Positions 21,201-36,200 of a stretch of DNA of 64,000 nucleotides are shown one piece after another (position 1 is the stretch's first letter; each line of letters begins with the position of its first letter). The notes beneath the pieces were generated by a model, which was not told the origin of the DNA, searched no databases, and was given only the letters and a program-made list of their open reading frames with translations. A program made the position numbers and the translations under genes. Origin of the DNA: Hippopus hippopus (lineage: Eukaryota > Mollusca > Bivalvia > Cardiida > Cardiidae); NCBI GenBank assembly GCA_946811185.2, contig OX328106.1:4586746-4650745 (forward strand). The letters are read 5' to 3'.

Positions 21201-24200
21201 CTGTTTATAAAGGTCATGTAACCCTTAATCACGCTAAATCCCGATTTTTAAAGAAGGGTTTTGAAGACAAAGTGGGAAAAGAAGAAAATGCTGGTAACCA
21301 GCATTTTCTCCTTTTCTCACGATGTTTTCTACCCTTCCAGAAACAAATTTCAATTTCTCTTTTACATTAACTTTATTGTCTGCAAATGCTTTCAGTTTGG
21401 AAAAGTCTAAAATTTTGTGATTTGGTAAAGAGTTAAACAGGGAACTGTTTAGTACAGGGTTGAAGTCCTGATACAGATTTGTCGCAGACCGTGTTGATAT
21501 TTTCCATACTGACTCTGTACCAAACAAGAAAATTTTAGACTAGTCCACGTTGAAGGCGTCTGCAAGACACAAATTAAAATGAGTCTAAGATGATTGAATT
21601 GTCTTTAAGAGGGTAGAAAAGATTTTGGGAAATGGAGAAAATGCTGGTTACCAGCATTTTCTCCATTTTTTACAATGATAAAACCACATTCTTTCATTCA
21701 TTCCTTAATGTTGTTAAAACTTGCAATTGTGTGGCAAAGGGATAAATGGAGAATTGTTTGATAAAGGGTTAACATCCTGATACAGATTTTCAGAAGACAA
21801 TATTGATAATATCCTTGATACGCAGAGATAGGTATTATCTTGTTAAATCTATTCCACACATTCTAGAGTTTTTACAACCCTGCAGAAAAACCGTTTGGAA
21901 AACATTGTGGGAAAAGGAGAAAATGCTGGCTACCAGCATTTTCTCCTTTTGCCACAAGGTTTTTTACCATTTCACAGCCAAGTACCATCATTTCGGTTAA
22001 ATTTAATGTGTCATCTGCAAATGCTTTCAAATTGGACCAGTCTAAAATTTTGCCGTGTGGTAATGAAAAGTTAAAGGCCAACTTTTGACCTGGAAACATA
22101 TTTGCAGTAGATAGACATTTATGAAAACATCCATGAAAAATAAGGATGAACAATGTTATGTTGAACCAGGAGGAAATTATGAATATTTTGTTGTTTGGAA
22201 AATATGGTCAGCAGCGAAGAGTTTTATATTTATATTAAAATATTATTTATATTCCTTAATTCTTTCCCAAACGACAAATTTAAGAATCTTAGCATCTGGA
22301 GGCGACGAATGTTAAAGTTGTACAAATAAATTTGACTTCTTTAAAAGGATAGAAAACATAGTGGCAAAAGGAGAAAATGCTGGTTACCAGCATTTTCTCC
22401 TTTTCCCACCATGTTTTAAAAAGTTTTCTTTTTCAAGGTCATCAGAGCTTGGGATTTTGTGGTAAAGATTTAAGCTGTAAACACTGCTTGGGTGTAAAAA
22501 TGTTCATGTAAAAATATTGATTTTATATGACTGTGATGCATGTACTTTTTGAACTGTAAAATTTGTTTGTATGTAATATACATGTATCTCTTTTATTCAT
22601 TTTCAGAAAGATTTTCGGTTTTCTGAAGGCAGTAACTCAGGTGTGAGAAATATACTGGATGTTAGACATGAAATGAGGTATGATTGATGAATGTAAAAAC
22701 TTTCTAATTGGGGACCCGATAAATCAGCGTATCTTTATTAGGAAACTAATGGGCCATGCTCTGTGAAAAGGGACATTGTTTTGACAATGTTCAGATGGGA
22801 AAGCAGCCAGTGCCTTGAAAAGATGATTGTGCATCGTGCTGGTGAAAGGTTTTCTAGGAAGGCATGAATAGGTGCACCAGCTGCGTCTATAATTAAAATA
22901 ATGTTGTAAAGAGTGGTGAAACACTGTATACCATATTTCTCCTAATAAAAGCTCCCCTCAGCTATGCAAAACATAGATAGAAAGCCTTTATTTTGTACCA
23001 ATTTGCAAAGCAAAAAGTCTGTCCAATTTTAAATATTAATCAAATTAGAGGAAATATTCATCAAATTCTTCAAAGATTGTCATTTTAATCAACTAATGTA
23101 CATTAGGTTATGATATAAGGGTTTTTCTGTGGGGGAGAGCTACTATTAGGGAGGGTGCTTTTATTAGGAGAAATACAGTACAATGAAATAAAGTGTCAAA
23201 GACAAACTTGACTTGATTACCCATTACATATGTTTCAATTAAGATTTAGCTTTGCTGATGTCAAAAATAAATTTCCTTATCAAATACATTCCTCTCTCAC
23301 TGTTGAACATTACCTTGACAGTATTTTTACAGAGGGAAAGTAGCCATCAGATTGAAAATATTGTTGTGCATAGTACTGGTAAAAGGGAGCACTAAAAAAA
23401 ACATGGATAGGTCCTCTGGCAGCTATATATTAATATAACTGTAATATTGTTGAAAGTAGCTTAAAACACCATCAAAACACTTACAAATAAATCTGTATAA
23501 AGTTAACCTGTGACATTAAGGATGTTATTGAATGAAAAAAAGTATTTTTATACCTTTCAGAGATAATAATGCACTTTCCATGAAGTAAAAAATAATTGCT
23601 CTTTATCTCCTGATACCAATTCCTGATGACCACTGTAATTTGAAAACATTCATGTACAACTAAAGCTGTAAGATTTGCATTTTCAGAAATTTATCCAAAC
23701 TTTTGTATTAATATTCAGAGCTGCTTTGACAGTGCTTTGTAACACAATTTTACCACACAATCCCAAGTTTTAACAACCCTGGGAAATTAGACTTTTGCAA
23801 AACATTATGGGAAAAGGAGAAAAATGCTGGTAACCAGCATTTTCTCCTTTTCCCACAATGGTTTTTACCCTATCAAATACAGAAATCACTTTTGATTTGT
23901 CCTCTGTAAATGCTTTCAGTTTGGCCTGGTCCAAAATTTTGTCATTTCGTAAAGGGGTAAAAAACACTTGTTATAGAAAAGAGTCATTATATTTGAGCCG
24001 TGCTCTGGCAAAAGGGGGCTTAATGCACCTCCGTGATCCATGGCACCAAGCAAGCAATCACACAATTAGAGATCCATAAAATCCACTTGGTCTAATGAAT
24101 GACTGAATCTAGAGGAAGACTGGTCCTTGGACATACAGAAAATTGACTGATGGCGAAAAGTTTCGGCCCAGGTCATCCTGCGCAGACTGCGCAGGATGAC

Positions 24201-27200
24201 CTGGGTCGATGCTTTTCGCAGATGCATTAAGCCTCCTTTTCACAGAGCATGCCTCATTTTGAATTAATTTTCGTAGACATGATGGACCAGTTCACCGACA
24301 GTTTGCAACGTGGATGTACTCCTGGAGGACCAGAACAAATCACAAATTTCCGGATCTCAGTATGGCCGTGTTAGCCAATACAAGGTAAACTGTTTACAAG
24401 ACAAATAAAGAGTTTAGACTGATCCATATTGAAAGCATTTGTAGAAGACAAATAAAATGATTGGGTTTTTTTTCGAAGAGTAGAAATCATTGTAGATAAA
24501 GGTTAAAATGCCGGTAACTAGCAATTTCACCATTTCCTTCTTTGTTTTTAAAAGCCCTTGCAGTGCACTCAGGCACACTAAAATATGGAAGTGTTTGATA
24601 AAGAATTAAAACATGTATTGTTCTGTGAACATTTGAGTATTTACACCTTTTTGATACATAGTAGTAATAAATACAATCACATGGACTTAGTGCAAAAAAG
24701 AAACCCAAAGCTCTATGTCTAAAAATGTGTTTCCAGAAAATGTTTGTTTTAGCTCAAGTGTTTTCAAAGAAAACAAAGATATTATCGTAGCCATGCCATT
24801 GTCTGTGTTGTCGACTGTATCATTGTGCAAAATTATTACTGAATCTCTCTCATTACTGAAAATATTTACTTCAAGCTCAGACCAATTGTTAACAAAAGGA
24901 GAACCCATACAGGAAAGAAAACATTGTGATAAAGGAGAACATGCTGGTGACCAGCATTTTCTCCTTTTCCTACAATTTTTTCAAAAGCTGTGTGTTACAG
25001 GGTGTTAAAACTCAGGATTGTGTGGTAAAGGGTTAACACTTTCCTTTATATGAAAAATAAATTCTACTCAATATGAAACAGGCAACCTTTGAAAACATTG
25101 CAAGGTATGAAGAGATTATTATCATAAATCTCTCTCCCCCCCCCCCCTCTTATCCAACACCAGGATGCATTTGTTTCTCATTGTTTATGTTACAGACTGG
25201 TGGAAGTTATTCAGCAAGAACTATTAGCTGATGATGGTAAGTATTAATGATTGTCAGATACTTATTCTTCTTATAAACATTAAATCTTTCTACAGACAGA
25301 TCACTTGTGTACTCATGAGTACCCACAGCAGAGGTTTAGTTAAAGATCATAGATATTATTGCCTTTAACACTGTAGCAAACAACAAAATTCTAGATTTAT
25401 CTAAACTGAAAGGATTTTCAATTAGCTTATTATGTCATAGATGAATAGATTTGTCTGTGAAAGAGTAGCATGCATGTTGGAAAAGGAAATAAAGCTGTAT
25501 ACTAAGGTTTCTCTTTCCACAATGTTTTCCAAAGCTCTCAGCTCAGGATCATAAAGTGAGAAAAGGAGTCAGTGGCTTTGGAAAGAAAATTGTGTTGGTA
25601 CTGGTGTGAGAAAGCCAGGAAACACAAGAATGTGTCACTGACCGCCATGATATGACCTAAGCTGTTAAGATGGCTTTAAACTCAATACAAACAAACAAAC
25701 AAACAGAATCATAAAATCATTAGATTGTTTGTTAAAGGATTGAAATAACACAGATTTCCCCGATTTGTATCAAGAGATGCAACTGCTGGACATTGTTGAT
25801 AATTAGATTGAATTACTTTTTCACATTGTTCAGTGGTTCAGGTATATATCAGCCATGGCATGGAAAAGGAGGATTTAGTGCAACTCTTCTTCCAAGCAAA
25901 TCATCACATAATTATGGATCCATAAAATATATTTTGTCTAACAACCAACTGGATACAGAGACAGAATGTCTTTAGACATGCAAAAAATTGACCACTTGCA
26001 AAGTTAGCAAAAAGTTTCAACCCAGACCAGCCTGTGCCGATTGCACAGGCTGACCTGGGTCGATACTGTTTGCAGATGCATTAAACCCCTTTTTCACAAA
26101 GCATCGCTCAATTATCTTGTTACAAGTAATTGCTGGCTTGAAACCAGGAAGTTGCCAGTTTTAATCACCTACCTGGCCAATTTCTTTTTTCTGAGGATTG
26201 ATGATAATCATTACAACAGAATTCATTCCTTTCTCTTTGCCAATCAATGATTTGACATTGGTTATATGGGAAAGCAGTCTGATGCTAGAGAAGAACTGAT
26301 ACAAAAAAACTCCAGGAAAACATCAATTGGTGTACTGGTTAACTTGATGTAAAAATTCTTCTTTTGTCACAATGTTTTAAAAAATCTGTGGCCAAAAGGC
26401 AAGAAAGTCCTTTGCAGGAGTTAATGCTCTGACCCTAAATGCTTTAATGAGAGTGAAGGAGGAAGCTTCAAAAAACATTGCAGGAAAAGGAGCTGCATTT
26501 TCCTCTTTTTTTAATGTACATGAGGCATGCTCTGGTAAAAGGGGGCTTAATGCTACTCCGTGATGCATGACACCAAGCAAACCATCATATAGTTATGGAT
26601 CCATAATAGCCACCTTTTTTAAAAAACTGACCTAGTCATGAGGCAGACTCGGCCTTGGACATACAGAAAATTGACCAATAGCGAAAAGTTTCAGCCCAGG
26701 TCAGCCTGCGCAGACTGTGCAGGCTGACCTGGGTCGATACTTTTCGCAGATGCATTAAGCCCCCCTTTTCACAGAGCATGGTTCACATGTATTCTACCAC
26801 AGGATCAATTCCATCATTTGAGTTGCACTGAAGTTTTTGCTGTTAATGAATGCCTTTAGTTTGGACAAGTCAGAAAAATTGTTGTCTGGTGTAGATTTTA
26901 GATACATCGTGTATTTCTTTTGAAGTGAGAAAGGAAAGAGCCCAGCTAGAAAGAAGAGCACAAAAGATTCTAAATGGGATGAAGGCTAGAATTGTAAATG
27001 CACTCACAAAGTAAGTAGAGTGGAGTTAAATCTCACTGTACTTAGGCAAACACTGCATGCTTTTGTGTATTTGTGGAACAGCAACCAGTAGCTTTGAAAG
27101 AATTTTGTGCAGAGTACTAATAAAGAAATTCAAGGAAACCATGGATATGTTCACTGGCTGTTGCAATAAGTGATTGAATGAACGAATGTATGGTGTTTCA

Positions 27201-30200
27201 TGGAGCATCAACATCCAGGGTCATTTAGCGCACAAGAGAAAATGAAATATAAGTGAAATATGCTGAGAACAGTGTTATATACCATACAAACTGTACAGAC
27301 AAACTTGCATGTGTAAAATTAACATACGTTGTATGATGTAATATCAGGTCTAGTTTACTCTGTTTTCTTGACCTATTACTAATTTCTGCATACTTTTACA
27401 TGTAAAGAAACTGTTTATGACATACTTTCAGGTTCAGTGGATGGTTTCTTCACCATTTTCTTGGCCTGTTACTTAGTTCTGTGTATGTTCACAAGGGACA
27501 GTTGAAGGTGATAAAAGCAGCATCAGAGGTAGGTGTTAGCATAATCCCACAAATGTTGTATAGATTTTAAATAAACATGAGCCATACTCTGTGAAAATGG
27601 AGCTTAATGCATCTGAAAAAAACTACCGACCCATGTCAGCCTGCTTTGAAACTTTTGCTATATATAATTTTCTTCATGTCTTAGGACCATTTTACCTACA
27701 TATCCAGTCAGTTGTCAGACTAAATGAGGAAGACAAAGTGTTAGTCACTGGCAGGAAAATAAATGTTATAACTAGGCCAAAAGTTGCTAGGTTGCTTTAT
27801 CTTTTGTTTATTTTTTACCTGATTTTAAATTTCATTTTCCTGCACGGAGCGAGAGTAGCTCAGTTGGTAGCGTTCAGGACTGGGGAACAGGGGTCACTGG
27901 TTTGATCCCAGTTTGGCCAATTTCACTCCAAGTAGTTGATGATAGTCATTATGACAGTATTCATTCCTCTCTTACTGCTTACCACTTTGTTGACAATAGT
28001 TGTGGGAAAGCAGCCAGTGGCTTGGAAGGAATATTGTGCAGAGTACTAGTAAAAGAAACTCAGGAAAAGCATGCATAGGTGCAACTGCCACCGCGATATA
28101 AAACAAATCATGTTGAAAATGGCATTAAACACCATACAATCAATCATTTTCCTGCCAGAGACTAACACTTGGACAGACCGTACAACAACGGATTGTCACC
28201 TTCACCGTAGTTTCCATACTTATAAATGGTATGATTTAAATTTAACTCTTTACATGACAAAAATGTAGACTTGTCCAAATTGAAACCATTTGCAGACAAA
28301 AATTTTGATGTGGCTCCAATTGATGGATTTCTCTTTGAAAGGGTACAAGAAATTGTGGAAAAAGGAGAAAATGCTTGTTACCAGCATTTTCTCCTTTTTC
28401 CATATTGTTTTCAAGAGGCTTCTTCTTCAGGGTCGTTAAAACCGGGGATTGTGTGGTAAAGGGTTAAGTACATTTTAACACCCCATGGTTTACTTTTGGC
28501 CACAACTGGGACTTTCAAGAGTCCCAGCTGGAAATTATTGAAGGAGGTCAGGGCTACCTTTCTCACCTCTCTTATTTCATCAGTTGCTCCATGAACTATA
28601 TGCCGAGCCCCGGTACCCCATTCGGTAGCACGAAGGACTTGAGAACAGGCTCGGCCAATCAACGATGGTTATGTAGGAAAGCAGCCAGTGGCTTGGAAAG
28701 AAATTTGTGCAGAGTACTGGTAAAAGAGACTCCAGGAAAGCATGGATAGGTGCACTGGCCGCCGCGATATAACTGAAATAATGTCGAAAACAGTGTTAAC
28801 ACCATACAATCAAACCATGAACTATATTTCCATTATAGAGAGGGTTACCCATTGTTTATCTACCACTACACAAAAGCCATTTGGATTATATCCTAGTGAC
28901 ATTTATACTTTGGAACTACAGCATTAAGAGTCCCCATATTGCTGCTGGGGATAATTTAAAGATACCTTTCTTTAGGTAAGGAAAATGAACATGTTCAGTT
29001 TACTGAATAGCTTTCAAAACAAAGGTGTAACAGATGACTTTAAAAATTATCCGTTTAACTCCTGGGCTACCATGCTCGACTCAGTGCTCTTTTGGGGACA
29101 GTGTAGACCAAGATCAGACTGCACAGAATGTGCAGTCTGATCTTGGATCTACACTGTCCAATTGAGTGATTTTTTTTTTTCCCAAACAAAAAACACTTTG
29201 TAATCACAATGCTCCTGTATATACTACTGGCTTGAAATCTTCATTGTATTTATTTCGTTGTTAAAAGATTAAAATATGGATAATACAGTTAACAGGAAAC
29301 AAGAAGATACATCGTCAGTCAGTTGTCAATACCTAGATATTGCACTTTCAATGATTTTTGACAGTGATTGTGGGCATATCAGTTATAGAGGCTGTCAGTC
29401 ATTTGAACGAGCCCGCCAGGGTAGCTCAGTGGTTAGTGTATCAGGCTCGTGACCTGGTGGTTGTGAGTTCAATACCCGGTTCAGGCAAACTCTCTTTCCA
29501 GTGATTTTTCGCCTCTCACCCCTGACATATGTCAGAAAAGTTGTCAATGTATTGGAAAGAAAATTGTGTCAGTGCTGGTGTGAGAAAGCCAGGAAACACA
29601 TGCATAGGTGCACTGACCACCGTGATATGACCTAAGCTGATAAAACAGAGTTAAACCCTAATTCAATTCATTTGAACGAAGATGTGTTGCCTTTTCTTGG
29701 ATTATTCATTGGAGAAACATCAGTAGCTCGACCCCAAATATTGACTTGACCCCAGAAATCAGAATTGACTTGACCCAAAAATTCAGAATAATTAGTCCAG
29801 GAAGACACTTCAATTCTTCTTTGTATTAGGTATCTCACATGGTATAGGACTGCATTGATTCACATTTTTTCGCTGAGCAGTCTGATCTTTGACTTCACTA
29901 TTCACAAATGCAGCTTGATTTGTGCTTTTTACTTGTATTTTTGCTACTCATATTGGAATTCAAACTTTCGTATAATTTTTCATATTTATTTTATTTTGTT
30001 TTTTTTTCCAGCATGTTAATGAATGGTTTGGGTGCTTTCTTCATCAGAAGGAAACTAGATAAGGACAAGTCAAAAAAGGATGCACTATATAGAGCAGTTC
30101 TTCAAAGTGTAAGTAGTGGAGTTTTTGGAAGGGGTGTTTGTGGGGGGGTGGGGGTGCATTTAAAAGACTATTAACTTTTTAGCTCACCTGAGAACGAAGT

Positions 30201-33200
30201 GCTCATGGTGAGCTTTTGTGATCGTGCTGTGTCCGTCATCCGTCGTCAACTTTTACCTTGTGTACGCGCTAGAGGCCACATTTTCAATCCAATACTCATG
30301 AAACTTTGTCAGAATGTTTGCCTTGATGATAGCTTGGACGAGTTCGAAAATGGGTCATGTCGGGTTAAAAACTAGGTCACCATGTCAAATCTTAGAAAAA
30401 ACCTTGTGTACGCTTTAGAGGCCACATTTTCAGTCAGATACTCATGAAAGTTGGTCAGAATGTTTGTCTTGATGATATCTCGGACAAGTTTGAAAATGGG
30501 TCCTGTTCGGTCAAAAACTAGGTCACTAGGTCAAATCTTAGAAAAACCTTGTGTACGCTCTAGAGGCCACATTTTTAGTCAGATACTCATGAAAGTTGGT
30601 CAGAATGTTTGTCTTGATGATATCTCGGATGAGTTCGAAAATGGGTCATGTTGGGTCAAAAACTAGGTCACCTTGTGTACACTATTGAGGCCACATTTAC
30701 AGCCCAAAACTTGAGAAAGTTGGTCAGAATGTTTGTCTTGATTATATCTTGGTCGAGTTCGAGAATGGGTCATGTCGGGTCAAAAACTAGGTCACTAGGT
30801 CAAATCTTAGAAAAACCTTGTGTATGCTCTTGAGGCCACATTTTCAGCCCAAAACTCTTGAAAGTTGGTCAGAATGTTTGTCTCGATAATATCTCGGTCG
30901 AGTTTGAGAATGTGTCATGTTGGGTCAAAAACTAGGTCACTAGCTCAAATCTGAGAAAAACATTGTGTACGCTCTAGAGGCCACATTTTCAGTCAGATAC
31001 TCATGAAACTTGGTCAGAATGTTTGTTTTGATGATAGCTTGAACGAGTTCAAAAATGGGTTATGTCGGATCAAAAACTAGGTCACTAGGTCAAATCTTAG
31101 AAAAACTTTGTGTACGCTCTAGAGGCCACATTTTCTGTCCGATACTCATGAAACTTGGCCAGAATGTTTGTCTTTATGATATCTTGGATAAGTTTGAAAA
31201 TGGGTCATGTCAGGCAAAAAACTAGGTCACTAGATCATATCTTAGAAAAACCTTGTGTACACTCTAGAGGCCACATTTTCAGCCCAAAACTCTTGAAAGT
31301 TGGTCAGAATGTTTGTCTTGATGATATCTCGGTCGAGTTTGAGAATGGGTCATGTCGGGTAGATTGAAAATGGGTCATGTTTGGTCAAAAGACTCAGTTG
31401 AGCGACTTCAGGGCCATCATGGCCCTCTTGTTTTCAAGTGAGACGAGCTGGTTCAAATTAATCCAGTATTTTAACTCTTTACCAGATGAGGTAATTTTGG
31501 TCTGCTGAAATTGAAAGGATTCGCAGACGACAAATTTAGAGTGGCTAAAATGGTCGTATTTTTATCTGTAAGGGAAGAAAATATTGTGGAAAAAGGAGAA
31601 AATGCTCGTTATGAGCATTTTCTCCTTTTTCCACAGTGTTTTCAAATGTCCTCAACCTCAGAGCTGTAAAAACCAGGGCTTATCTGGGAAAGGGTTAATG
31701 TAGATATACAGTATGGATTGAAACATTGCTGTTAATTGTTTGTTGTGCTAGTATGTTGTTTGTGCAGCTTTTCACATATTGTGCTGGTTGAGTTCTTTTG
31801 TTATGTGTGTGACTACATACCCATGGCCTTGGTTTCCATTCCCTTTAACAACTTAACCAGTATCTTACGACAATAAAGCTTAATGCAACAGCATGAATTT
31901 TGGTGGAATTATTGAGAAAAGTCATTTTTTACACAAAAATATCGCTAAAACCAACAAAACACGTAAACTTTGGATAAAAAGTTTGTTATGAAAGGGTAAC
32001 CCCCTTGAAAACTCAGCCAATAAAAATTTGTAAATGGTGTTTTTGTGATATCATCATCATTGCAGCTAGATGCTTGAAATCAATTTGATAAAAAATTATG
32101 TTTGTTCTAAAAAGATTAAATCCTGTCCATTTGTTGCAAAAGGGAGTGTAATGGTATTTTTCTCAGTAGGTCATGCATTGCTCAGTGGTAAGGTGTGGGA
32201 CTTGTAACCTGGAGGTCCCATGTTCCAGCCCCACCTGCTTGGTTTTTTGTGGGAGTGTTCTTTGACAAGACACTTCAGAGTCCTAGCCTAGTACTGGTGA
32301 AACCCAGGAAATACATGAATATGTGAGCTGTCACTGTGATATGACTGAAATAATGTTGAAAGCAGCATAAAACACCATTCAATCAATCCGTGTTCTCTTT
32401 TAAGTACCGTGTTCTCTACCCTTTCAAAGAGAAGTACATCATTTGAGCCAAAGTTATTTTGTTCTCTACAGATGCCTTCAAGTTTGACAAGTCTTAAGCT
32501 TTGTTTCCAAATGTTAGCAACCCTGTGAAAGAAAGATTTTGAAAAATTGTGGGAAAAGGAGATAATGGTTGTATTAAACCAGCATTTTCTCCGTTTTCTA
32601 CCCTCCCAAAAACAAATTTTTAATTTTTGAGTCCCATTTATTTTGTCATGGGCAAGTGCTGTTAATTTGGGAGAGTCTAAACTGTTGTTGTGTGACAAAG
32701 ACTTAAAGGGTTTAGCAAATGGTTTTGGAGCAGCAATATTTAACCCTTTACCACACGGCAATTTTTCTTAACCACTCGATATTGAAAGCATTCCAAGTTG
32801 ACAAATTCAACATAAGTTAAAAATAGGGTTTGTCTTCAGATGGATAGACAACATTGTAGGAAAAGGAGAAAATGCTGGTTACCAGCATTTTCTCCTTTTC
32901 CTACAATGTTTTCAAAAGACATCTACCTCAGGGTCGTTAAAAATCGGAATTGTGTGGTAAAGGGTTAAGCTTTTTAAACAAGAACTACAGGCTAATCAAG
33001 CTCTATTGTTTTATTATCTTCTATACTTATTTTTTTAAAGTACATGGAGGAACTACTGAGACATGGAGAACCACTAGAATTTTTCATCGAAGGAGGTAGA
33101 ACTAGAACCGGTAAAGCTCTCCCACCTAAAGGGGGACTACTCTCTGTAATCATAGATTGTGTTAATAGAGGTGAGTTTTCTCCCTTTATGATGGATGATT

Positions 33201-36200
33201 TCATTTGGAGATTGTTTTTATTCTTGACATTTTAACCATTAAAGCACATTTTACAACTGTTATTGACTTTGTGGCCAGTGTAGATAAAGATCAGAGTGCA
33301 CAAAACAAAAGTGTGGTCTGATCTTTGATCTACACTATTTGCTTTGCTGAAACTCTAAAGATAAAAGGAAAGGTAAGTTGCACTTATTTGGGTCTTATTT
33401 CTTGACTAAACTTGTGTGTTGGGTTTATGCGGCACTCTAAGTGGTTAAAAGTGCTCTTTTTAATGAATGAAGCTTTAGTTAAACTTCTATATCCATAAGA
33501 AAGTTAGCTTAGATCACATATTTCTTATGTTTGTAAGATAAGTCGAACTGAGGGGCAACTTTTTTTTCCATAGATTAAATAAAAAACACATTCCTACAGT
33601 GCTTCTATCTTTTTCCAAACAATTCTGAGTTTCTATGACCCGGAGAAGATGGCATTTGAAAACATAGTGGGAAAAGGAAAACATTTTGGTTTATTTCTGA
33701 GAGTTGAGGAGTCATCTGGCCTATTTAGAAGCTTTTGTGGTTAATGCCCATCAGGTTTCAAAATCTCGCATATCTCTTAGGCTGCTAGGCATGACTCACT
33801 GACCTTTTGCGGACAGTTTAGATTAAGATCAGACTGCACAAAACGTCTGCAAAGAAGATGTCTTTATCCCAAAAATTACCTTTGAAATAGCAACAATTGG
33901 GTTTTTACTATTGGCTTGAAAGTTTCATGTTAGTTATTTAGCAGGATAAGGGTTAGTAATCAAAGCACCTTGGAATGAAAAGTTGCTTTTATACCCCCGC
34001 AAAATGAATGTTTTCGGGGGTATACTGGAATCAGCCTGTCTGTCCGTGTGTCCGTCCGTGTGTCCTTCCGTGTGTCCGTCTGTGTACAAAATACTAGTAA
34101 TTTTGTGTCGCGAACTCCTCCTACAGTTTTTCTTCAATTGTATTGAAACTTTGCACATATATTGATCATATATTGAAGGTTTGCAAGACGCAATTTTCAA
34201 GTGTCAACTCCTCCTGGTTGAGGAATTATCTCCCCTTGAACTTGACACTTTTTTATACCCCCGCAAAACAAATGTTTTCGGGGGTATACTGGAATCAGTC
34301 TGTCCATCCGTGTGTCGGTCTGTGGACAAAATACTAGTAATTTTGTATCGCAAACTCCTCCTACAGTTTTCCTTCAGTTGTATTGAAACTTTGCACATAT
34401 ATTGATCATATATTGAAGGTTTGCAAGACGCAATTTTCAAGTGTCAACTCCTCCTGGTTGAAGAATTATCTCCCCTTGAACTTGCTTTTTTTTTTCTTAA
34501 CATCCATCTGTCTATAAAATACTAGTAATTTTGTGTTGCGTACTCCTCTTACAGTTTTCCTTCAATTGTATTGAAACTTTGCACATATATTGATCATATA
34601 TTGAAGGTTTGCAAGATGCAATTTTCAAGTGTCAACTCCTCCTGGTTGAGGAATTATCTCCCCTTGAACTTGACACTTTTTTATACCCCCGCAAAACGAA
34701 TGTTTTCGGGGGTATACTGGAATCAGCCTGTCTGTCTGTCCATCCCTGCATGCGTCCGTGTGTCGGTCTGTGTACAAAATACTAGTAATTTTGTGTCGCG
34801 AACTCCTCCTACAGTTTTCCTTCAATTGCATTGAAACTTTGCACATATATTGATCACATACTGAAGTTGTGCAAGATGCAGTTTTCAATCATCTACTCCC
34901 TATGACTCAAGGTTAATCTCCCCTTGAACTTAGAAAATTTTTTGTTAAATTGCCTGTTTCTGTCAAAGCGCTGGCGGGGGTATTAAGTCACATTCAGTGA
35001 CAGCTCTAGGTATGATAGTTCCAGTTGTACTATGGTTGCTACTTAATAATTACCAAGCCCAGTAGTGCAGTGTGTAGCATACTAGGCTTGACTGGTTCAA
35101 ATCCCTGGCTTGGTGACTGTCTTTTCAAGGATTGATGTGATAGTCATTGGGACAAGATTGCATCCTCTCTCACTGCTGATCATTGTTTTAGATGATGGTT
35201 ATTTGGAAAAGCAGCCAGCAGCTTGGAAAGAATGAAAAGTACTGGTAAATGACACTCCAGGAAAGCATGAATAGGTGGAGTGGTCACTGCAATATAACTG
35301 AAATAATGTTGAAAATGCTATGAAAAACCTTACAAATAAATACTGAATAACTGTTTTATTTTCAAAAAGGTGTGACAGAGGATGTGTATATTGCACCGGT
35401 CAGCATCAGCTATGAGAAAATTGTGGATGGGAACTTTAACAATGAGCTTATGGTAAGTGTAACTCATTAACTGTACTTTTTTTACCTTACGTCCCTCTTT
35501 CTTTTGAAAAAAGTCTCGAAATGGAATCATTCAATTTCCATAATTACTTAAGATTTAATAAATATATATATACTAAAATATGAAAACCTTGTACATGTCA
35601 TATCTCCTTTTTTCAGTTGGATCACTCTTGAGCCCGTCAGCTAAGTGGTTAACACACAAAGAGCATTATTGAGGATTTCTTAGTTCAAATCGTAGCTTGC
35701 ATTAAAACACAGAATTACTTGGTAAAGAGATAAGAGCTTGGTAACTAGCGTTTTCTCCTTTTCCGTCAATATTTTACAAAAGTTTCCTTCCTCATGGTTA
35801 TTTAAACATGGGATTGTATGTTTTGTTTATCGCAGGGTATTCCGAAGAAGAAAGAGACATTTTGGGGGGCACTACAGGGGATATGGAGTGTATTGAAGGC
35901 ACACTATGGTAGTGTTAGGGTAGACTTTGCTCAGCCATTTTCATTGCGGGTAAGTCAAGCTTGTTTTCAAGCATTAGATAAATGGCAAGGAATATACGGA
36001 CGACGAACCCTATTGGAAAAGTACCTTGAATATATTCAAACGTATTTTCTACCCTACTGACTAGTGGATGAACTTATTTTCTGGCACTTTCTACTGTCTT
36101 TATAACACAGTAAATTAACTTGACTCTTTACCACATGACAAAATTTTGGACTCAACTATATTGAAAGCATTTGCAGATAACATATTAAATGAAGCTCAAA

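Noticed and set aside
27846..27915. tRNA-like sequence
   Set aside because: It is the head of a SINE-II; similar heads with the same body occur many times, and a full cloverleaf is not evident.
30180..31432. Regular repeats that could suggest a CRISPR array
   Set aside because: Units are 145 bp with no unique spacers and the genome is eukaryotic.
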